Source: Seminavis robusta (taxonomy: Eukaryota > Bacillariophyta > Bacillariophyceae > Naviculales > Naviculaceae). From it: a stretch of DNA of 64,000 nt. The stretch's first letter is position 1. Every line of letters begins with the position of its first letter. A model generated the notes under the pieces. It worked only from the letters and a program-made list of their open reading frames with translations. It had not been told where the DNA came from and ran no database searches. This document shows, piece after piece, positions 58,696-64,000 of the stretch. The stretch lies in NCBI GenBank assembly GCA_903772945.1, contig CAICTM010000244.1:22153-86152 (forward strand), written 5' to 3'. Position numbers and translations under genes: made by a program.

Positions 58696-59226
58696 TCATC
58701 GCCCCCCTTGGGAATCATCAGTGCTTGGGCTATTGTGGTACTTCTGAAATCGAGGTTTATGTCGGCATGCTCCGTATATTTCGTTGCAGGAGTTGATCAG
58801 GTTTTCTGGCGATTCTTTGGATCGTTTCAGTATCTCGAGTCGCTCCCTGTTGCATAGGCTGCAGTGTCGTGTCCCGAAGGTCTTGACAGTGCTGATGGGG
58901 TTGCCTTGCCATATGATGCTAATTTTGATGCTGTTCCTTTGAATGTCGCCGTTAAGCCGGAATGGTGAAGGAGATGCGAAGTTTTTGAATTCGTTGGAAA
59001 AGTGTCTTGCGTATGAATCTGACTTGCGTTTTCCGTAGAAGAGACGCGTGAGGTCTGTGAAGTGTTGGTATGTTCGTTCTTTGGCGTTTCGTTGGGTTGC
59101 CCCAACGTATTCCTTGCCCGAGTTAATGCATTTGATGCAGTATATGGCCAGTTTATTTCTACAGCGGTCGTCAAATCGGCATTGAACATGATATTGCAGC
59201 AGCAAGAGCACAACCACTTTACACAC
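58696..59226 (-). mobile_element. retroelement C-terminal fragment with GIY-YIG-like domain
   Basis: A 176-codon frame without a normal start. Its core IYCIKCINSGKEYVGATQRN with KERTYQHF follows the GIY-YIG endonuclease pattern of retroelement polyproteins (Y.I.C..C.k.YVG.T.R...eR...H). It ends with the accompanying block W-x-G-N and KTFGTRHCSLCNRERLEILK. The Cys pair before the domain (CRFDDRCRN) is also typical. The reverse transcriptase that should precede it is missing, so this is a 5'-truncated or decayed copy. It lies downstream of the V-ATPase B gene. Confidence 0.7.
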
Positions 59227-59510
59227 CTGGATGAATCGAATCCTTGTGTCCTCAGGTCAATTGCGCCATCAGACGCTGGGTTCTATATGTCTGCATACAC
59301 CTACTAGCAGGGACATCCAAGTGCAACAGCTCGGTCCACGAAGGAGAGCAATCGAAACGAATGCCTTCCAGCTAGAATACTGGCTAGGTACGGTGGACCC
59401 ACACACGGCAACTACAATGAGGGATTTACTGAGGACTCTAGCTCTTAGTTTTAGTTTCTGCAAGATCGCATACAATTGAAAAAGAATAAAGACAGTCTTC
59501 ACGACATCCC

Positions 59511-61145
59511 TTAGTTTGCGCCCGAGGCTTGGTTCATTTCTTCCTGGGCTTCTCGACGACGAGCATAGAACTTGTCCAAAGTCTTCTTGGGGATCTTCTT
59601 GAGTAGTTCCTTGGGGAAAGCACGAAGAATGCTCCAGGCAAGATCCAAGGACTCAAAGATAGAACGGGCCTCGTAGGGACCTTGAGACACAAACTTGCCT
59701 TCGAACCTTTCCAAGAAGCTCAAGTACAAATGATCCTCCATCGACAAGGCTTCCTCTCCAACAACTGCCTTCATGGCCATGACATCCTTACCCATGGCAT
59801 AAGATGCGTACAGCTGATTGGAAACCGATCCGTGATCCGAACGGGTCATGCCCTCACCAATGGCGGATTTCATCAGACGCGACAAAGACGGCAACACATT
59901 GATTGGAGGGAAGACACCCTTTGTATGCAGCTGACGGTCCAAGTAGATTTGTCCCTCTGTGATGTATCCTGTAAGATCAGGAATTGGATGCGTAATGTCG
60001 TCGTTAGGCATGGTAAGAATGGGAAGCTGGGTAATGGATCCGTTGCGTCCAACCACACGACCAGCACGCTCATAGATTGTAGACAAATCTGTGTACATGT
60101 AACCGGGGTAACCACGTCGTCCAGGCACTTCTTCTCGAGCGGCAGAAACCTCACGAAGAGCGTCTGCGTAGGAAGACATATCTGTCAAAATGACAAGAAC
60201 GTGCAAATCACGCTCGTAGGCGAGATACTCGGCAGTTGTCAACGCCAAACGAGGTGTAATGATACGTTCAATAGTAGGATCATTGGCCAAGTTGAGGAAG
60301 AGAGCAGTTCGCTGCATGGCTCCACTTTCTTCGAAATCAGAGCGGAAGAAACGAGCAGTTTCCATATTCACACCCATAGCACCGAACACAATGGCGAAGT
60401 TGTCCTCATGGCCATCCATAGTATCACTCTGCTTGACCAAAGATGCCTGACGTGCAATCTGGGCAGCGACTTCGTTGTGTGGAAGACCAGCAGCCGAGAA
60501 AATCGGAATTTTTTGACCTCGAGCAATAGAGTTCATGACGTCAATGGCCGAAATACCGGTTTGGATCATGGCTTTGGGGTAATCACGAGAAGAAGGATTG
60601 ATGGGCTGTCCGTTGATATCCAAATATGCCTCAGCGAGGACCTTGGGTGCAGAATCAATCACCTTTCCAGATCCATTAAAGGATCGTCCAAGCATCTCCT
60701 CTGAAACTCCCATCTTCAACACATCTCCGGTGAATTCACAACGAGTCTTTCGGTTATCAATACCTGCAGTACCCTCAAACACTTGCACAACGGCACGGCT
60801 TCCAGCCACCTCCAAGACTTGACCCGAGCGCTGGGTGCCATCGCCGAGCGTCAAGTTGACAATCTCAGCGTACTTGGGAAGCTTGACATTGTCCAAAATG
60901 ACAAGAGGACCATTCACACCAGCAATGGTACTACAATGTAACAACGATGCGGGCTGAGTTGACTTCCGCAACAAAAGTCAAACATCACACAAAAAAGATA
61001 ACAAAGATCCATCTTCTTCTTCTCTGGCGCGTCCAATTCACGACACTCACCGATATTCGAGGCGAGGAACTGTCGCATAGTCCTTTACCACACTAAGCTG
61101 GTCCAGCTTTTGACGAGGGGGGATGAAGCGCTCTTCGGATGCCAT
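59511..61145 (-). CDS. VMA2: V-type H+-ATPase subunit B
   Basis: Exons 61145-61051 and 60930-59511 with a phase-2 intron of 120 bp; 504 residues. It is the non-catalytic nucleotide-binding subunit of the V1 head, in acidic organelles. Exon 1 encodes [20 protein letters not shown] and RLEYR; exon 2 starts [20 protein letters not shown]. Family blocks follow: [37 protein letters not shown] (in place of the Walker A), [58 protein letters not shown], and the C-terminal [15 protein letters not shown]. All expected regions are present. A 340-codon frame on the opposite strand is a shadow. Confidence 0.98.
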
Positions 61146-61566
61146 CTTGCCTTCAGGTAATGGAGAGCTGACAATTGCTTTTCTTCAAAAGGGATCCAAA
61201 GACCGAACTGTTGAAAGCGATGGCAGGCAGGCGTCTAACCGTCAGGGAGTATTGCTTTTTATCCAACCACGAAGAAACATAAATTTCGCTCATTAAGAGC
61301 GCAGAGCTGCTTCAACACTCAAAGATCAAAGGTTAAAAACAGCCTTGCTGTTTTCTATGAAGCGATCCAAACCCATGGATAATGGGCATGACTACTAGCT
61401 AGCTATAAGGCTCACCAAGGAAAGAAAGTATGGATGACATCGTACAAGGAATTGCAGGATTTGATGAAAGTGAGAACCAATTTGGATGCCAGCAGTCTCC
61501 TAGACCAGAGCCGATTGAAGCATCATCATCCTGGATTGTTCCTATTTCTGAACTATCAGAAGAAAC
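61146..61566. other. spacer upstream of V-ATPase B
   Basis: 421 bp with TACTAGCTAGCTATA at 61391-61405. A 62-codon frame from 61430 (MDDIVQGIAGFDESENQFG) may be the missing N-terminus of the next reading frame. I could not join them with consensus splice sites in phase. Confidence 0.4.
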
Positions 61567-62007
61567 ATGCTCTCTCCGTATCTGCAAACAGGTTGGCCTT
61601 CTCTTGGCATTGACATGAGTTCCACCAGGGGACCACATGATGAGATATGGGAGACCAACTTTGGCCAGGTTGAAGCCTTTGTGCATACTCCTCATGGCCA
61701 CTGCAGGCAGGGTACCACGTTCAGGAGAGACAAAGCTTTGGGTTATTGGTTGCATCGCCAGCTGAATCATCCCAACTTGTCTACAGAACGGCAAGATCGT
61801 CTTGCTGCCATCGGTGCTGTCACCTGTGTCAATGTCAAAGGCAAGTTCTGTCCCTTCTGCGGCAAAAAGGGAAATGCGACAACTAGATCCGCCAAGTGCC
61901 TCACGCATGGAGATTCCAAAGCAGAAGAGTTGTTCGATAGTTTGACTGGCAAGCTAGTTTCAGAGCTGGCTGCTAGCACTCCGACAGGGCTTTTCCTGTC
62001 GCTCTGA
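61567..62007 (+). CDS. helicase-associated (HA) domain protein with Cys-rich tail, possibly partial
   Basis: A 146-codon frame. The middle, IWETNFGQVEAFVHTPHGHC then DKALGYWLHRQLNHPNLSTE and RQDRLAAIGAV, follows the HA domain pattern (W...y..L..F...hGhc.v...........Lg.W...QR.......Ls.eR...L..IGf.W). This DNA-binding-like unit is much expanded in diatoms. It is followed by CPFCGKKGNATTRSAKCLTH, a possible small zinc site. It lacks a helicase core here. The start is uncertain, and the 62 codons just upstream in another frame suggest a longer gene or a frameshifted relic. Confidence 0.5.
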   Translation: MLSPYLQTGWPSLGIDMSSTRGPHDEIWETNFGQVEAFVHTPHGHCRQGTTFRRDKALGYWLHRQLNHPNLSTERQDRLAAIGAVTCVNVKGKFCPFCGKKGNATTRSAKCLTHGDSKAEELFDSLTGKLVSELAASTPTGLFLSL

Positions 62008-63752
62008 TAACTTTCGGTATGGGGTACTCGAGTAGTGGTAGGATTAGCCCATGTTTTAAGACATAAGAGCATCATCAACAGTGGCCACAAATATAGCCGC
62101 AAAAGATGGTACTCACGTAAACTTGTAATCTGCCGCTATGGGAGGCAAAAATCACCATCAACGGACTCAGATAAGCCCATCATTGCCTCAAATATTTGCT
62201 GACACTTTGTGAGAGGAAGCCACTGACGGCAAATATCGCCAATTTGCTGTCAGTTGCTATTTGAGGTAACCGACCGCAAATGGTATCATTGAAAGTATTC
62301 CGATGAGTGGAAATCCACGTGAACCCCATTGTGGTGCGAAGCAGCTGTGCTGGTTTAGCCAGGTGGAAGGATCGCTGTGACATCTGTATACTCCAACAGT
62401 AGGGTCAGCAGTGCAGCCATCTGGCAATACAGAAATAGCTGAGGAACTCTATATACCCAAGGATGATGCAGTTCTTCAGCCAAGACCAATATAGAAAGTT
62501 AGCTTGCCAGCACCAGCCAAATGAGATGCAAGAGAGCCAAAGCTGCATGGCTGAGTGCTGTCGAGGATTTTGTGTTCAGTTGATTTTAGCATAGTTTTAG
62601 AAGAAGAAGTAATGAAAGGATAGTTGACCAGATACAGCCTCAGTAGCACTAGTTTCCCCACAGTTGAAGCCTTCCTGTGTGGATTGTGCCAAGGCAAAGA
62701 GTGAGTTGTTCAATCATTGCTGTGGAGATTGAATAGCAGTGGCAGCCAGCTTTGTGGCTGGCCCATTCCCACTGTCAGAGGAGTGAAGCTCCAAGCAGAG
62801 CTCTCCACTCCCAGCCAGCTCTTTGTGCATCTACCCTGACTGGATCTCATCGGATTAACATTGTCGCAGATTGCAAGCACACAAGAGTGGCTCAGTGGGA
62901 AAATCGTGGAGGACAAAGAGAGGAGGAGTTGCCGATTGACCTACTTGACACGGCTGACACGGCGAACGACCGAAAACTGGAATCGCGACCGATTCGAGCG
63001 GAACCAAGTGGTCCACCCACTAACCTGGAACGGATCTACAAGCTGGTGATCCTACCTTCTTGTTGAGTGCCTTGGTTAGGGCTGTCGACACAGCGGAAAG
63101 AGTGGAAGATCAACCAACAAGAAAAATCTCGACAGGATCTGCCGATCGACCTAACTCAACGAGTAACCGAGTGGTAGCGCCCAAACCAAGACGGTCTCCT
63201 ACCAACCTGGACCTTCGCTACAAGATAGTCCAGCCAGTTTCTTGTTAATCGGCTTAGTTACGGCTGCCGATAGCGGAAGGTACGACCGATCATCATTGTC
63301 GACTTCCGATACGGAAGAAGAAAAGGAAATCTCCAGTCGTGCCTGCGGACGGTACTGGTGAAAAGGGAACCGGTACTCACACGGCACTCACAGAACCGGT
63401 ACAACGTACCTCTTCCGAGTGACGTACCCCTGTTCCGAAAGCGCGCCGATACTTGGATATCGATCGGAGCCACATTTTCCTCGGAATTCCGAACTCGAAG
63501 ACACGTACGTGGTTGATTTCACGCTCCGTACCGTACGGTGGATCGACAGCCTCTTTCAGTGTAACTCGCAACACCACGAGAACATCTTCCAGTCGGCTTC
63601 GAAGGATTCCAAGGATATCAGTGTGTCAAACAGCCTTTGTTTAGTCATTGACTCACAGTACAAGGCTTCAAGTCTCCATTTGGATTTTTTCGTGGCAGTT
63701 CTTGTTCAACACCTCTACAAGACCACACTCAGCCAGCACAACAGCGGTCATC
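62008..63752. repeat. non-coding region with a diverged ~180-bp duplication
   Basis: Segments about 62930-63095 and 63141-63270 share CCGAT(T/C)GACCTA at the start, then CTAACCTGGA or CCAACCTGGA with CTACAAG, then TTCTTGTT followed by GGTTAGGGCTG or AGTTACGGCTG. Translations read PPTNLERIYKLVILPSC and SPTNLDLRYKIVQPVSC, each ended by a stop, so both are probably decayed copies. GAACCGGTAC occurs twice near 63370 and 63392. No intact gene seen. Confidence 0.5.
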
Positions 63753-64000
63753 ATGGGTACCAGCAGAAGCAAGAGGAGGAAGAAGCAGCAGCAGCAGCGC
63801 CAACAGCAACAGCTGCAGCAACAGCAACAGCAACAGACACCACCACAGGATGTGGCAACACCATCGGCAACAAATACATCACCGGTGCCGCCACCACCAC
63901 CACCGGCAACACCACCAGGTAGCACTGAACCACCACCATCCACTCCTGTCAAGTCACCAGTGGATCCACCCTCAGTCCACCGGCTACCTGTGGTTCCCCC
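63753..64000 (+). CDS. Gln/Pro-rich open frame, runs off the window
   Basis: The ATG at 63753 opens MGTSRSKRRKKQQQQ, a basic start then a Gln run, followed by PPPPPPATPPGSTEPPP and TPVKSPVDPPSVHRLP. It has no stop before the window ends, so at least 82 codons are open. Low complexity prevents naming it. A basic/Gln-rich start could belong to a transcriptional regulator or to the gag part of a retrotransposon. The surrounding decayed repeats favour neither strongly. Confidence 0.4.
   Translation, partial: MGTSRSKRRKKQQQQRQQQQLQQQQQQQTPPQDVATPSATNTSPVPPPPPPATPPGSTEPPPSTPVKSPVDPPSVHRLPVVP

Noticed and set aside
59682-60704. 340-codon open frame on the strand opposite V-ATPase subunit B
   Set aside because: It is a shadow of a highly conserved gene with biased codons; the translation has no family features.

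Overview
This window reads as nuclear DNA of a photosynthetic stramenopile, most probably a diatom. Four predicted proteins start with a signal peptide whose cleavage site is followed by Phe, as in the diatom plastid (ASAFAP-like) signal. One is a nuclear-encoded Psb27. There is a cyclin of the kind expanded in diatoms and a Derlin with an N-terminal presequence. Genes are compact, lie on both strands and carry short GT-AG introns of about 70-220 bp. No bacterial operon structure, CRISPR array or rRNA is visible. Splice models were made by hand by matching reading frame, splice consensus and protein-family continuity.

Layout. 1-1860: repeats, then a small complex I subunit. 2.3-7.3 kb: a UBA-UAS-UIM-UBX protein (minus) divergent from a phosphoinositide phospholipase C. 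7.8-11.5 kb: a plastid-targeted protein of unknown function, a three-copy tandem repeat that includes its stop codon, and psb27. 12.3-18.3 kb: a tandem-SET protein with a signal peptide, divergent from a 16-exon Kelch-BTB protein with several micro-exons. 18.8-25.7 kb: a diatom cyclin, a presequence-bearing Derlin, an MFS transporter and eIF6. 25.9-32.1 kb: a secreted DUF4168-like protein, eL27, a cyclophilin whose start codon is split by an intron, uS9 and uL15. 32.5-42 kb: bifunctional PFK-2/FBPase-2, a Doa10/MARCH6 ubiquitin ligase and a MYST acetyltransferase. 42.4-51 kb: a GTPBP1-type GTPase, an MFSD5-type transporter and two plastid-targeted proteins. 51-58 kb: a GtrA-like membrane protein, a coiled-coil/GOLD protein, two small unknown proteins and LIS1. 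58.7-64 kb: a retroelement fragment with a GIY-YIG domain, V-ATPase subunit B, a helicase-associated-domain reading frame, diverged repeats and an open Gln/Pro-rich frame leaving the window.

The genes are mostly housekeeping and do not form one pathway. Two loose themes appear. Three genes belong to the p97/ERAD sphere (UBXN7-like, Derlin, Doa10), and the Derlin's presequence suggests the plastid protein-import version. Five predicted proteins enter the secretory/plastid route without a known function. Spacers are marked by two self-complementary motifs, GTACCGGTAC and runs of CTAG, which I did not find in the exons I read.
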